64,000 nt of DNA from contig OZ241379.1 in the NCBI GenBank assembly GCA_965200685.1, positions 186,001 to 250,000 of the forward strand, given 5' to 3'. The notes below the pieces were generated by a model. It made no database searches. It saw only the letters and a program-made list of their open reading frames with translations, and was not told where the DNA came from. Both the position numbers and the translations under genes were made by a program. This document shows positions 9,071-18,525 of this stretch, piece by piece. The stretch is from Bin5 sp965200685. GTDB taxonomy: Bacteria > Chloroflexota > Anaerolineae > Caldilineales > Caldilineaceae. Each line of letters opens with the position of its first letter. Position 1 is the stretch's first letter.

Positions 9071-10291
9071 ATGATTCAGAACGTGAGTTCGGGAATTTCA
9101 ACAGGTCGCCGCTGTTCTCAGTGCGGTACACGTGTCATCCAAAAGGCCAAAACCTGTTACTTCTGCGGTCAGGATATGACCACAGACTCCAGGCCAAGAC
9201 GAAGCATCACCAGGCTGGATGTGGTGTTGATCTTCGTACTATTGTCTGTCGTGGTCTTATGGTGGCAGTTCGGTGGACAGGCCGATGGAAACCAGCAGAC
9301 AGCCTCAACCGAAGCCAACGGCTCCACAGAAAGTGTGGTCACCCAGTGGGTCGAGTCATTGCTCGGTTCGGGTCGTGATGCTGGCAATTCACAGGCAGTG
9401 CCAGCAACAGTACGAGAGCTGCTGCCAACGGCATTGCCCGACGATGCCGAAAAGGCCATTCAAACGCTGGTCGAGGCCACGCCGCTGTCAACCGCGGCTG
9501 CAGCCGACCAGCAGCCGACCGCGATACCCCCTTCCGAGCCAGCATCATTCATCGTGCGCCATCAGGTACGAGCGGGGGAAACGCTCCTAGCCATTGCCAC
9601 CCAGTACGCGGTGACAGTCAAGGATATCCAAGCAACCAATGGCTTGACCGATACCCTGATCCGCGTCGGTGATGAACTGGTCATTCCTATCACCGAGACG
9701 ACTTCCCCAAGCGGAACCGATAAGGCCGGCGCGACTGTTTCTACCAGCTTCAACTATACAGTCAAACCCGATGATACGCTCATCTCAATTGCAGTGCGCT
9801 TCGGCACACATGTGGCTGCCATTCAGGAGGCCAACGACATCGGTACTTACGATTTCATCCAGCCCGGCCAGACAATACAGATCCCTATCGCTGGTGTGCC
9901 GACTACCGTTCTGGCCTCCAGTGAAGCGGTCCATGACAGGCAGCCCGCACAACCTTACGCAAGCCTACACCTGCTCGGGCCAGATGATGATGCAATCATC
10001 TCCCGCAGCGAAGATGTGCAGTTCCGCTGGGTGAGTATAGGACGATTGCAGCCGAATGAATGGTATGTTTTGCACATCTGGGTGAAGGATGGGCTGTTCG
10101 ACCTGCCACTACCTGTCTGGACAAAGGCCACCAGCTTTCACCTGATAACCCAATGGGCCCCACCAGCAGAGCGGGCAGTCACCTATGGCTGGCAGATTTC
10201 GGTCGTGCGGGTGTTGCCAGATACAGGCGCGGGCCACAGCATTGAAGCGGCCAGTACACCCAGTGAAGTTCGCAATTTCAGCTGGCAATAG
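9071..10291 (+). CDS. Zinc-ribbon, single-pass membrane protein with two LysM domains
   Basis: A 406-residue envelope protein. Residues 15-35 hold a CSQCG-(x12)-CYFCG zinc ribbon on the cytoplasmic side; a hydrophobic segment LDVVLIFVLLSVVVLWWQF at about 49-67 crosses the membrane; a Ser/Thr/Ala-rich linker follows; two LysM repeats sit at about 160-212 (IVRHQVRAGETLLAIATQYA) and 230-278 (YTVKPDDTLISIAVRFG), predicting glycan binding outside the cell. The last 110 residues form a beta-rich domain (GPDDDAIISRSEDVQFRWVS) of the kind that follows LysM in Chloroflexota proteins; I cannot assign it further. It is not part of the flanking sugar pathway by sequence. Its role, perhaps cell-surface attachment, is inference. 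Confidence 0.8.
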   Translation: MIQNVSSGISTGRRCSQCGTRVIQKAKTCYFCGQDMTTDSRPRRSITRLDVVLIFVLLSVVVLWWQFGGQADGNQQTASTEANGSTESVVTQWVESLLGSGRDAGNSQAVPATVRELLPTALPDDAEKAIQTLVEATPLSTAAAADQQPTAIPPSEPASFIVRHQVRAGETLLAIATQYAVTVKDIQATNGLTDTLIRVGDELVIPITETTSPSGTDKAGATVSTSFNYTVKPDDTLISIAVRFGTHVAAIQEANDIGTYDFIQPGQTIQIPIAGVPTTVLASSEAVHDRQPAQPYASLHLLGPDDDAIISRSEDVQFRWVSIGRLQPNEWYVLHIWVKDGLFDLPLPVWTKATSFHLITQWAPPAERAVTYGWQISVVRVLPDTGAGHSIEAASTPSEVRNFSWQ

Positions 10292-10363
10292 CATGCATCA
10301 TGTGGCAACGACAGCCCTGACCAGTTTGTCATGCCATTCTATCAACCCGACCATGGTCTTGAA

Positions 10364-10392
10364 TTGCCATCTTAACGCCATGGTTGTATAGT
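10364..10392 (+). promoter_or_regulatory. Candidate sigma-70-type promoter for the isomerase/oxidoreductase operon
   Basis: TTGCCA at 10364 and TATAGT at 10387 are separated by 17 bases, 52 bases upstream of the isomerase start. It lies in the only sizeable gap upstream of the three-gene run. No experimental support. Confidence 0.4.
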
Positions 10393-10444
10393 GGATAGTG
10401 GTGGTTATTACCTACGAAAATTCAATACAGCCAAGGAGGAATTC

Positions 10445-11443
10445 ATGCCGCGACCAGTAACACTTTTTACAGGTCAATGGGCAGATCTGCCCTTTGAAAC
10501 CATCTGTGAGAAGGCCAAGTCATTTGGATATGATGGCCTAGAACTCGCCTGCTGGGGCGATCATTTCGAGGTGGACAAAGCCCTAGAAGACGACAACTAT
10601 GTACGCGGACGCTGGGATACATTGAACAAATACGAGCTACAGTGCTTTGCTATCAGTAACCATTTAGTTGGCCAGGCAGTCTGCGACCGCATCGACGAGC
10701 GTCATGAAAGTATCCTCCCCCCCAGGATCTGGGGCGATGGCTCCGAAGATGGCGTGCGTACACGTGCAGCGGAGGAGATGCAGAACACAGCCCGGGCCGC
10801 GGCAAAATTCGGTGTACACGTCGTGCCCGGTTTCACCGGATCACCTATCTGGCATATGGTCTATTCCTTTCCACCCAATCCGCCGGACTTCCTAGAGAAA
10901 GGGCTGTCTCTTTTTGCCGAGATGTGGACGCCGATTCTCAATGTCTTCAGCGAAAACGACATCAAATTCGCTTTAGAAGTCCACCCGACAGAGATCGCCT
11001 TTGATATCTACAGTGCTCAAAATGCGTTGGACGCGCTCAACGGCCATGCGGCCTTCGGCTTCAACTACGATCCCAGCCACTTCGGCTATCAAGGGGTCGA
11101 TTATGTCGGCTTTATCCGCAAGTTCGCTGACCGCATCTTCCATGTACATATGAAGGATGTAGGCTGGGCCAGGGGCGGCCAAGAGGCCGGGGTCTTCGGC
11201 GGCCATGCCGACTTCGGCGATCACCGACGTTTCTGGGATTTCCGCTCTGTTGGCCGGGGCAATATCGACTTTGAGTCGATTATCCGGGCCCTCAATGACA
11301 TCGGCTACAGCGGTCCGCTTTCCATCGAATGGGAAGATCCGGGTATGGACCGAGAACATGGGGCCACTGAATCCTGTGCCTATACCCGCAAGATCGACTT
11401 CCCCGCATCAAATATTGCTTTTGACGCGGCGTTTGCAGAATAG
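10445..11443 (+). CDS. Sugar phosphate isomerase/epimerase (xylose isomerase-like TIM barrel)
   Basis: Predicted aldose-ketose isomerase or epimerase of the AP-endonuclease-2 barrel family. Metal-site residues are visible as EVHPTEIAFDIYS, NYDPSHFGYQGVDY, FHVHMKDVGW and SIEWEDPGMD, which together give the usual Glu/Asp/His set. The start MPRPVTLFTGQWADLPFE follows AAGGAGGA by six bases, so the earlier in-frame starts are rejected. It leads a likely operon with the Gfo/Idh/MocA oxidoreductase and MenC-type enolase (gaps of 73 and 6 bases). That trio resembles an inositol- or acid-sugar-degrading cassette; the exact substrate cannot be set. Confidence 0.9.
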   Translation: MPRPVTLFTGQWADLPFETICEKAKSFGYDGLELACWGDHFEVDKALEDDNYVRGRWDTLNKYELQCFAISNHLVGQAVCDRIDERHESILPPRIWGDGSEDGVRTRAAEEMQNTARAAAKFGVHVVPGFTGSPIWHMVYSFPPNPPDFLEKGLSLFAEMWTPILNVFSENDIKFALEVHPTEIAFDIYSAQNALDALNGHAAFGFNYDPSHFGYQGVDYVGFIRKFADRIFHVHMKDVGWARGGQEAGVFGGHADFGDHRRFWDFRSVGRGNIDFESIIRALNDIGYSGPLSIEWEDPGMDREHGATESCAYTRKIDFPASNIAFDAAFAE

Positions 11444-11516
11444 AAAACAACAGTGGTTGGTAGCGAATCACCGCGCGCCACTGGTGTTCCAACCAAAAAG
11501 ACAATGGAGGTGACTG

Positions 11517-12716
11517 ATGAGCGAAGGATCCGGTTTCACTTCAATGGCTGGGGCGCGGGCCCCAGGCGACGCGCCAGAGATCGGCATCGGCATGTTGGGC
11601 TATGCGTTTATGGGCAAAGCCCACAGCCACGCTATGCTGAATATCGCCCATATGATGTACCCACCGCCAGCCATACCGAAGCTGGTGGGCATCGCCGGCC
11701 GCAATGAGGAGGCTGTGGCCGAGGCTGCTAAACGCTATGGCTACGATGGCTACTACACCAACTGGCAGGCGATGCTGGACAACGACGACATCCAGCTTTT
11801 TGACAATGGCGGACCCAATGATGCTCACGCGGCCCCCTGCATTGCCGCAGCCGAGAGGGGGATGCACATCCTCTGCGAGAAGCCCCTAGCACGCACAGCC
11901 GCTGAGGCCAAGGCTATGCTAGAAGCAGTGCAGAAGGCACATGTCAAACATATGGTTGCCTTCAACTACCGTTTCGTGCCGGCCATCCGCCAAATTCGCA
12001 AGCTGGTGGACTCTGGCCTACTCGGGCAGATATACCACTTCCGGGCAGTCTACCTGCAGGAGTGGATTATGGCCCACTACAATATGCCGATGATCTGGCG
12101 CCTGCAGAAATCTGTGGCAGGCAGTGGTGCCCTAGGAGATCTGGGCGCACATATTATCGACCTGGGCCGCTACCTAGTAGGCGAGGTCAAGAGCGTCTCC
12201 GGCATGGCCCGTACATTCATCCCCGAACGCCCATGGGAGAATGGCACGATGGGCACTGTGGATGTTGACGACGCCTTCACCGCGCTCCTAGAATTTGAAA
12301 ACGGCGCATTGGGCACTGTCGAGGCCACCCGTTTCGCGGCCGGGCGCAAGAACGGCCAACGCCTCGAAATCAACGCGGAAAAGGCCAGCATCGTCTTTAA
12401 CCTAGAACGGCTGAATGAGCTGGAAGTCTATTGGGTCGGCGATGAGCCAATCGAAGCCCAAGGCTTCCGCAATGTACTCGTCTCAGAGCCGTATCACCCC
12501 TGGTGGGAGAACTGGTGGCCCCAAGGCCATATGATCGGCTGGGAACATACATTCATGCACGAAATCACCCACCTGCTGGACTGTATCGTCAATGATGGTG
12601 ACGTGGCACCCATCGGTGCTGACTTTGTCGACGGGTATCGCAATGCAGTGATCTGCGATGCGATTCTGGAATCAGCAACAAATAGGCGTCAGGTGGACTG
12701 TGTCTATGAAGATTGA
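11517..12716 (+). CDS. Gfo/Idh/MocA family oxidoreductase
   Basis: NAD(P)-dependent oxidoreductase of sugars or inositols. After a short leader, the Rossmann motif IGMLGYAFMGKAHSHA lies at residues 22-37, followed by the family signature CEKPLARTAAEAKAML near 120 and the substrate-side GALGDLGAHIIDLGRYLVG near 205 (the usual GG/LG-x-x-D-x-G-x-H-x-x-D block). The ATG at 11517 has AATGGAGGTGACTG just upstream. It sits between the isomerase and the MenC-type enolase, with only six bases to the latter, so all three are probably made together. Substrate unknown. Confidence 0.92.
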   Translation: MSEGSGFTSMAGARAPGDAPEIGIGMLGYAFMGKAHSHAMLNIAHMMYPPPAIPKLVGIAGRNEEAVAEAAKRYGYDGYYTNWQAMLDNDDIQLFDNGGPNDAHAAPCIAAAERGMHILCEKPLARTAAEAKAMLEAVQKAHVKHMVAFNYRFVPAIRQIRKLVDSGLLGQIYHFRAVYLQEWIMAHYNMPMIWRLQKSVAGSGALGDLGAHIIDLGRYLVGEVKSVSGMARTFIPERPWENGTMGTVDVDDAFTALLEFENGALGTVEATRFAAGRKNGQRLEINAEKASIVFNLERLNELEVYWVGDEPIEAQGFRNVLVSEPYHPWWENWWPQGHMIGWEHTFMHEITHLLDCIVNDGDVAPIGADFVDGYRNAVICDAILESATNRRQVDCVYED

Positions 12717-12722
12717 GAAACA

Positions 12723-13832
12723 ATGAAAATCGAACGCATAGAACTCCGCCATATCCATATGCCATACGTGCGCCCCTTTGAGACAAGTGGCTGGCGACAC
12801 GAAAGCAGTGATGCCATCATTGTACGAGTGGATGCAGATGGCATCACTGGATGGGGAGAATCTCCGGTCAGCGACGGCCCTTGGTACAACGAGGAGACCT
12901 ATCACACCGCCTTGATCATGCAGAAAGAGTTCCTAGGGCCGATGCTCTTGGCAGCAGATATCTCTGATCCGCGGGATGTACGCCATGTCTTTCGACGTGT
13001 GCGTGCCAACCGTATGGCAAAGGCTGGCCTAGAGTTTGCTGTCTGGGATCTGTGCGCTCGCGCCCAAAATGTGAGCCTTTCTCGGCTACTAGGCGGCACC
13101 CGGGACACAGTGGCAGTTGGTGTAAGCGTGCCGATCAAGGCCAGCATCGCCGAACTGCTCGAAACAGTGGAAGCCTATCTGGCCGACGGGTACAAGCGAG
13201 TCAAAATTAAGATCAGACCGGGCTGGGATATCGAACCCACCCGGGCCATCCGCGCGGCCTGGCCGACCTTGCTCCTGCAAGTGGATGGCAATAGCATCTA
13301 CCGCCTAGAGGATGCCGAACATCTGCAGCAGTTAGACCAGTTTGACCTGTTGCTCAACGAACAGCCTCTGGACCATGACGATATCTTCGATCACGCCAAA
13401 CTGGCGAACCTTGTGCAGACCCCAATCTGCCTAGACGAAAGCATTGTCTCTACAGACCACGCCCGCTGGGCCTTGGAGATGAAAGCCTGCGGTGTCATCA
13501 ATATCAAGCCTTCCCGCATCGGTGGCCTGGCCGATTCCATTGACATTCACAATATCTGTCAGGCTGCTGGCATTCCCGTGTGGCACGGTGGTATGCTAGA
13601 AAGTGGGATCGGGCGAGCGATAAGTGTTGCCCTAGCAAGCCTGCCGAACTTTACACTGCCCGGGGACATCAGTGCCAACAATCGCTACTTTCAGCGAGAT
13701 ATCGTCACCAATCCGTTCGTCCTCAACCACGACAGTACTCTCTCCGTCCCGGACGGACCTGGGCATGGCGCACAGGTGGATGAGATGTTTCTGGAGGAGG
13801 TGACGGTAGAAAAGATAGAACTGAGAAGCTAA
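12723..13832 (+). CDS. Enolase-superfamily enzyme of the MenC / N-acylamino acid racemase type
   Basis: The barrel carries the muconate-lactonizing/MenC pattern: VKIKIRPGWD (KxK, about residue 160), LLQVDGNSIY, LLNEQPLDHDD, CLDESIVS and NIKPSRIGGLADS (second catalytic Lys, about 260), then WHGGMLESGIGRA. This is the OSBS/NAAAR family, which includes o-succinylbenzoate synthases and N-acyl amino acid racemases. No other menaquinone gene is nearby, and it is coupled to a Gfo/Idh/MocA gene, so a catabolic racemase or promiscuous role is more likely than menaquinone synthesis; that is inference. Start MKIERIEL is six bases after the preceding stop. Confidence 0.88.
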   Translation: MKIERIELRHIHMPYVRPFETSGWRHESSDAIIVRVDADGITGWGESPVSDGPWYNEETYHTALIMQKEFLGPMLLAADISDPRDVRHVFRRVRANRMAKAGLEFAVWDLCARAQNVSLSRLLGGTRDTVAVGVSVPIKASIAELLETVEAYLADGYKRVKIKIRPGWDIEPTRAIRAAWPTLLLQVDGNSIYRLEDAEHLQQLDQFDLLLNEQPLDHDDIFDHAKLANLVQTPICLDESIVSTDHARWALEMKACGVINIKPSRIGGLADSIDIHNICQAAGIPVWHGGMLESGIGRAISVALASLPNFTLPGDISANNRYFQRDIVTNPFVLNHDSTLSVPDGPGHGAQVDEMFLEEVTVEKIELRS

Positions 13833-13834
13833 AC

Positions 13835-13864
13835 ACCAGTGGCGAGTCATTGCTCGCCATTGGT
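13835..13864 (+). terminator. Hairpin between convergent genes
   Basis: ACCAGTGGCGAG pairs with CTCGCCATTGGT (12 bp, one G-U) around a six-base loop, two bases after the enolase stop and just before the convergent Trypco1-like gene ends. It lacks a clear T run, so it may act on both strands or be a small palindromic repeat. Similar CAGTGG-bounded hairpins occur elsewhere in the window. Confidence 0.5.
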
Positions 13865-13868
13865 TGTC

Positions 13869-14234
13869 CTATGGTTTGCGCGTTCCCCAAATGCCAGACC
13901 TCGCCCGAGATGATTCCCGCCGCAGTGTAAAGGTCAAACTACTGTTGGCTTCGGCAGCCACGCCAGTTCCCAGTAGCTTAAATTCACCCCCCGCGCCGAT
14001 CTCTACCCTGAACGTGATTTCGTCCAGCACCATGTCCCCGACCCGACCCTCGCTGACAGCCAATACCTGCTGCATACAGTCCATGAAATGGGCGAAATTA
14101 GTTTGGAGTTGCTCTACGGATACTGTCTGTTCAACCACCTGGCGCACCTGCCCGCCATCACCGCCCCGGGTCCAAGCTGGCGTTTGAGTCGTTGCTATGG
14201 CAACGACCGTCAAGACATCGCTCGGTATACTCAT
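13869..14234 (-). CDS. Small Trypco1-like (CU044_2847 family) protein
   Basis: A 121-residue protein. Residues about 35-105 follow the trypsin-co-occurring domain 1 pattern: a helix (NFAHFMDCMQQVLAVSE) followed by strands DEITFRVEIGAGGEFK and GVAAEANSSLTFTLRRE, matching the family's 'E-V-E-F-G ... G-A ... A-E-A-N-F-x-V-T-L' layout as I remember it. Such domains accompany trypsin-like peptidases and NTPases in predicted conflict systems. Here no peptidase or NTPase lies beside it: it is between a convergent enolase gene and glnS. A strong GGGGGAG site supports the ATG at 14234. Function unknown; family call is from pattern memory. Confidence 0.55.
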   Translation of the reverse strand: MSIPSDVLTVVAIATTQTPAWTRGGDGGQVRQVVEQTVSVEQLQTNFAHFMDCMQQVLAVSEGRVGDMVLDEITFRVEIGAGGEFKLLGTGVAAEANSSLTFTLRRESSRARSGIWGTRKP

Positions 14235-14289
14235 AGACCGTCTCCCCCTTTTGTAAGACCAGTAACGAATGAAGAGCAGGGACTATCCG

Positions 14290-16010
14290 CTAATCACTCT
14301 TCATTGGGGTTGGGTTCTGCCGTTGAATCTTCGCCCACGTGTCCCGCAGAGATATAGTGAGGTTGAACACGAGCCGCTCGTCGTTGCTGTGCGGATCTAA
14401 GCAGAAGTACCCCTTACGCTCAAATTGCACGGTCTCGCCGATGCTCAATTCCCGCACGCTCGGCTCTAAGCGGACACCGGTTTGCACAGACAAGGAGTTC
14501 GGGGTGAGATTCGCCATAAAGTCCTGGCCCTCCGGCGCATCATAGGGGTCTTCAGCATTGAACAGGCGGTCGTAAAGCCGTACTTCTGCCGGCACTGCAT
14601 GATCCGCGCTCACCCAGTGAACCGTCCCCCGCACCTTGCGACCGTCCGGCGCGTATCCCCCTTTTGTCTCCGGATCATATGTGCAGTGTAATTCTAGGAT
14701 ATTGCCCTGCCCATCTTTGATGACCTTCTCACATCGAATGAAGTAGCCCCAACGCAGGCGCACCTCTCGATTCGGGGCCAGCCGAAAGAACTTGCGGGGC
14801 GGATCCTCCATAAAATCATCCCGTTCAATGAACAGATTGCGGCTGAAAGGGACAAGACGACTGCCTGCTCTCTCGTCTTCAGGATTGTTGACTGCCTCCA
14901 GCCATTCGGTCTCGTGTTCAGGGAAATTCGTGATGACCACAGGCAATGGGTCAAGACGCCCATGACTCGATTGGCCGTACGGTTCAGTTCCTGGCGAATG
15001 TAATATTCCAACAGATCGATGGCAACAGTGCTGTTCGTGCGGGCAATGCCCACGTGATCACACAGGTCCCGGAGTGCTTTGGCCGCTACACCCCGTCGCC
15101 GCTGGCCGGCCAATGTCGGCATACGCGGATCATCCCAACCGTTCACATAGCCCTCTTGCACCAAGCGCAGGAGACGCCGTTTGCTCGTAACTGTATAGGT
15201 GAAATTCAGTTTGGCGAACTCCAACTGCTGGGGATGATATACCTCTAGCGCGCCTAGGTACCAGTCATAGAGGGGCCGGTGGTTCAGATATTCCAGAGAG
15301 CAGAGGGAATGCGTCACCCCCTCAATCGAGTCTGACTGCCCATGGGCCCAGTCATACATGGGATAGATGCACCATTCGTCGCCGGTACGCTGGTGCTCCA
15401 CATGCCGAATGCGGTACATCACCGGGTCCCGCAAGTTGATGTTGGGGGAGACCATGTCGATCTTGGCCCGCAGAACCTTGGCACCATCGGCGAACTCACC
15501 CTCTTTCATGCGCCGGAACAGATCCAAATTCTCCTCAATAGAACGCTCCCGGTAAGGGCTTTCCCGGCCCGGTTCGGTCAGTGTACCTCGATACGCTCGT
15601 ATCTCCTCCTGGCTGAGATCGTCTACATAGGCCAGACCCTTCTGAATCAGTTCAATAGCCCATTGATAGAGCTGGGCGAAATAGTCGGACGCGTAATAGA
15701 CATTGGCAGGCTCATAGCCAAGCCAGCGGATGTCTTCAAGCTGGGCGTCTACAAACTCCTGTTCCTCTTTCAGAGGGTTGGTGTCGTCAAAACGCAGGTT
15801 GCAGACTCCGCCGAACTCTGCCGCCACATCAAAGTTCAGACAGATGGCCTTGGCATGGCCTATGTGGAGATAGCCGTTCGGCTCCGGGGGAAAACGCGTT
15901 TGCACCTGTCCATGAAAACGCCCAGCAGCGGTATCTTCAACGATCGCTTCGCGGATAAAATCCAGCGATACGGTGTGTTCCTCATTCAGGTCGGCCAGAG
16001 AATCTCTCAT
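14290..16010 (-). CDS. glnS: Glutamine--tRNA ligase, interrupted by a one-base frameshift
   Basis: Charges tRNA-Gln. The N-terminal frame (16010 to about 14952) carries FPPEPNGYLHIGHAKAICLN with the HIGH motif, and VTSKRRLLRL, the KMSKS equivalent. The C-terminal frame (from about 14950) carries the beta-barrel anticodon-binding part (ERDDFMEDPPRKFFRLAP, GYFIRCEKVIKD, FERKGYFCLD). The frames join only if one G is added at 14951/14952, which restores Val-Leu-Asp-Pro-Leu-Pro-Val-Val in place of a shifted tail. The span is 1721 bases; with one more it is 574 codons, normal for GlnRS. Because the rest is intact and the gene is normally needed, a sequencing or assembly error is the likeliest cause. 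ATG at 16010 has GGAG five bases before it. Confidence 0.9.
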
Positions 16011-16131
16011 GTGTACTCCATTTTTGCATGTTGCCTATCCAAACACACTATACAATTGTTTGTCCTACTAGGCAAAAATCTGCAAGAACCGCTACGATTG
16101 CAGGGGTCGATGACTACAATTACAGGTGATG

Positions 16132-16956
16132 TTAGATACCGCTCGCTGCGGAGAAACCCCCATCCACCGGCACGACGGTCCCCGTAACAAAGCGGGAAGC
16201 ATCACTGGCAAGCCAGATCGCTGCCCCGACCAGTTCATGCGGCATACCGAAGCGCCCCATAGGCGTATGATCGCTGATCTGCTGCCCGCGCGCGGTCAGG
16301 GACCCATCCTCATTTAACAGGAGTGCCCGGTTCTGCTCGCCGATGAAAAAGCCCGGCGCAATCGCATTGACCCGCATCCCCGGTCCGTGTTTCTGGGCCA
16401 GGTCCACTGCCAACCAGCGGGTGAGGTTGTCCACAGCTGCCTTGGCCGCGGAATATCCCATCACTCGTGTCAGCACTTTCTGGGCAGCCATGGAAGAGAT
16501 ATTGATGATCGAGCCGCGGCCCTGGTCCGCCATGGGGTGGCCGAATGTCTGTATGGGCAGGACTGTGCCTGTAAAGTTCAAACCAACGACCCCTTCTAGT
16601 GCTGCTCTGGGCACCTTGAAAAATGTCAGGTCCCCAACAACCGTCGCATCTGGGCGGTTGCCACCGGCCGCATTGACCAGCACATCCACCTGTCCCCAAG
16701 CGTCCAGAACTATCTGCCGTGCCCCATGCAAGCTCGTCTCGTCCAACACATCGGCCGGTAAGGGCATGGCTGTGCCCCCCGCGGCCCTGATATCGTCGGC
16801 TACCTCCTGTGCCTTTTCTGCACGTCGCCCCAGAATCCCAACCCGCGCACCTGCCCCAGCCAGGCCATGGGCCATGGCTCCACCCAAGACACCGGTCCCG
16901 CCAGTAACGACTGCCACTTTCCCTTTCAATGAAAACTGATCCCAAATGCTCACCAC
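16132..16956 (-). CDS. SDR oxidoreductase, D-mannonate/fructuronate reductase-like
   Basis: Short-chain dehydrogenase with VVTGGTGVLGGAMAHGLA, LVNAAGGNRPD, INISSMAAQ and the catalytic YSAAKAAVDN. The long substrate loop and FGMPHELVGAAIWLASDAS end fit the SDR branch that reduces fructuronate to mannonate or works on related keto-sugar acids. It is divergent from uxaC, whose product is fructuronate (from glucuronate) or tagaturonate, which supports that job; this is context, not proof. Two GTG codons lie in tandem (16956 and 16953): AGAGGAG is spaced better for the second. Confidence 0.85.
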   Translation of the reverse strand: MVSIWDQFSLKGKVAVVTGGTGVLGGAMAHGLAGAGARVGILGRRAEKAQEVADDIRAAGGTAMPLPADVLDETSLHGARQIVLDAWGQVDVLVNAAGGNRPDATVVGDLTFFKVPRAALEGVVGLNFTGTVLPIQTFGHPMADQGRGSIINISSMAAQKVLTRVMGYSAAKAAVDNLTRWLAVDLAQKHGPGMRVNAIAPGFFIGEQNRALLLNEDGSLTARGQQISDHTPMGRFGMPHELVGAAIWLASDASRFVTGTVVPVDGGFSAASGI

Positions 16957-16970
16957 CCACTCCTCTGCGG

Positions 16971-16998
16971 TTGTATGTTTCCTGCGTTCGGCTATAAT
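16971..16998 (+). promoter_or_regulatory. Candidate promoter for uxaC
   Basis: TTGTAT at 16971 and TATAAT at 16993, spacer 16, lie in the divergent gap between the SDR gene and uxaC, 62 bases upstream of the uxaC start. Confidence 0.45.
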
Positions 16999-17060
16999 GG
17001 ACCCCCAGAGAGCAGTTACTCTCTACTCGCTATTCTACTGCCGCGCGAAAGGATATTGTT

Positions 17061-18491
17061 GTGAACCTAGTACGCCAGTATATGCCCGACCGGGCCGACC
17101 GCTACTTCAGTGGCACTGCCGCCCAGCAGGCTGTAGCCCGTGCCTTGTTCAATACCGTAGCGGATCTGCCGCTGATCTGCCCCCATGGACACGTGGACCC
17201 GCAACTCTTCGCGGATGTCAATTACCGCTTTGGCTCTCCGGCCGAACTGTTTCTGATCCCGGACCACTACGTCTTTCGCATGCTCTATTCCCAAGGCATT
17301 CCCTTGGAAGATCAGGGGATCCCTCGGGAGGATGGCGGCCCGATTGAAGCGGAGCATCGCAAAATCTGGCAGACCTTTGCCGAAAACTATCATCTGTTTC
17401 AGGGCACGCCCACCGGCCTGTGGCTGCGGGATGAGTTCCATGATCTATTCGGCATTACAGAGACACTGACACCAGAGAACGCTCAAGCTCTCTATGACAG
17501 AATTTCCGACAAATTGATCGCGCCAGACTTTACCCCCCGCAAGCTCTACGAACAATTTAATGTAGAGGTTCTGACTACGACCGATGCGGCCACCGATTCC
17601 CTAGATCACCACCGCAGGATTCGGGATTGCGGCTGGTCCGGGCGCATCTATCCAACTTTCCGCCCGGACAAACTCGTGAACGATATCCAGCAACCGGCCT
17701 GGCGGGCGCAGATCGACCTGCTCCGAAATGTGTCCGGCATCGACATCGGTGATTATGCCTCATATATTCAAGCACTGGAAGCCCGCCGCTCTTTCTTCAA
17801 AGAAATGGGTGCCACAGCCACAGACCATGCCGCGGAAACGCCCTATACGGAAGTCCTCTCAGAGCGGGAAGCCGCCGGCATCTTCCAAAAAGGACTAAGC
17901 GGCAGCGCGACTGCTGCCGACGCCAAACGTTTCACTGGGCACATGTTGGTTGAAATGGCACGGATGAGCAGCGAAGATAAACTTGTCATGCAGCTCCATC
18001 CCGGCTCAGTCCGCAACCACAACCCATCGGTCTTCCAACGTTTCGGCGCGGACAAAGGCGCAGACATCCCCCATGCCCTCAATTACACCTACAACCTAAA
18101 GCCACTTCTGGACCGGTTCGGCACTCATCCCTCCCTACGGCTGATCCTCTTTACACTGGATGAATCAACCAGTGCCAGAGAAATCGCCCCCCTAGCCGGC
18201 CACTACCCGATCTTGCGTATTGGCCCGCCTTGGTGGTTTTACGACAGCATTAACGGGATGCGGAACTTCTTCACACAGGTGATGGAGACAGCCGGCCTCT
18301 ACAATACAGTCGGTTTCAATGATGACACCCGGGCCTTTGCCTCCATTCCGACACGACACGAACTGTGGCGGCGCATCTCCTGCGACTGGCTCGCTGGCCT
18401 GCTCGTCCAAGGCATTATCAACGACGAGGAAGCCTTATCCATGGCCCATGCGCTAGCCTACGGCCTGGCAAAAGAGGCCTATGGATTGTAA
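17061..18491 (+). CDS. uxaC: Glucuronate isomerase (uronate isomerase)
   Basis: Isomerises D-glucuronate to D-fructuronate (and galacturonate to tagaturonate), the first step of uronate breakdown. The 476-residue chain has the amidohydrolase-type metal site DLPLICPHGHVDPQLFADV near residue 38 and the family blocks LWLRDEFHDLFGI, VEVLTTTDAATDSLDHH, VMQLHPGSVRN and GFNDDTRAFASIPTRHELWRR. It starts with GTG after GAAAGGAT. It is divergent from the mannonate-type SDR and followed by the convergent dioxovalerate dehydrogenase gene, so this part of the window handles uronates and aldarates. Confidence 0.97.
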   Translation: MNLVRQYMPDRADRYFSGTAAQQAVARALFNTVADLPLICPHGHVDPQLFADVNYRFGSPAELFLIPDHYVFRMLYSQGIPLEDQGIPREDGGPIEAEHRKIWQTFAENYHLFQGTPTGLWLRDEFHDLFGITETLTPENAQALYDRISDKLIAPDFTPRKLYEQFNVEVLTTTDAATDSLDHHRRIRDCGWSGRIYPTFRPDKLVNDIQQPAWRAQIDLLRNVSGIDIGDYASYIQALEARRSFFKEMGATATDHAAETPYTEVLSEREAAGIFQKGLSGSATAADAKRFTGHMLVEMARMSSEDKLVMQLHPGSVRNHNPSVFQRFGADKGADIPHALNYTYNLKPLLDRFGTHPSLRLILFTLDESTSAREIAPLAGHYPILRIGPPWWFYDSINGMRNFFTQVMETAGLYNTVGFNDDTRAFASIPTRHELWRRISCDWLAGLLVQGIINDEEALSMAHALAYGLAKEAYGL

Positions 18492-18525
18492 ACTGCAGTG
18501 GCCAGGCACTGTAGGCACGGCCCAG

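Noticed and set aside
12723..13832. menC of a menaquinone pathway
   Set aside because: Family is right, but no other menaquinone gene is in the window and it is coupled to a Gfo/Idh/MocA oxidoreductase, so the symbol was not used.
16351..16960. Alternative long frames on both strands over the SDR gene
   Set aside because: The SDR frame carries the cofactor and YxxxK motifs; the others are shadows.
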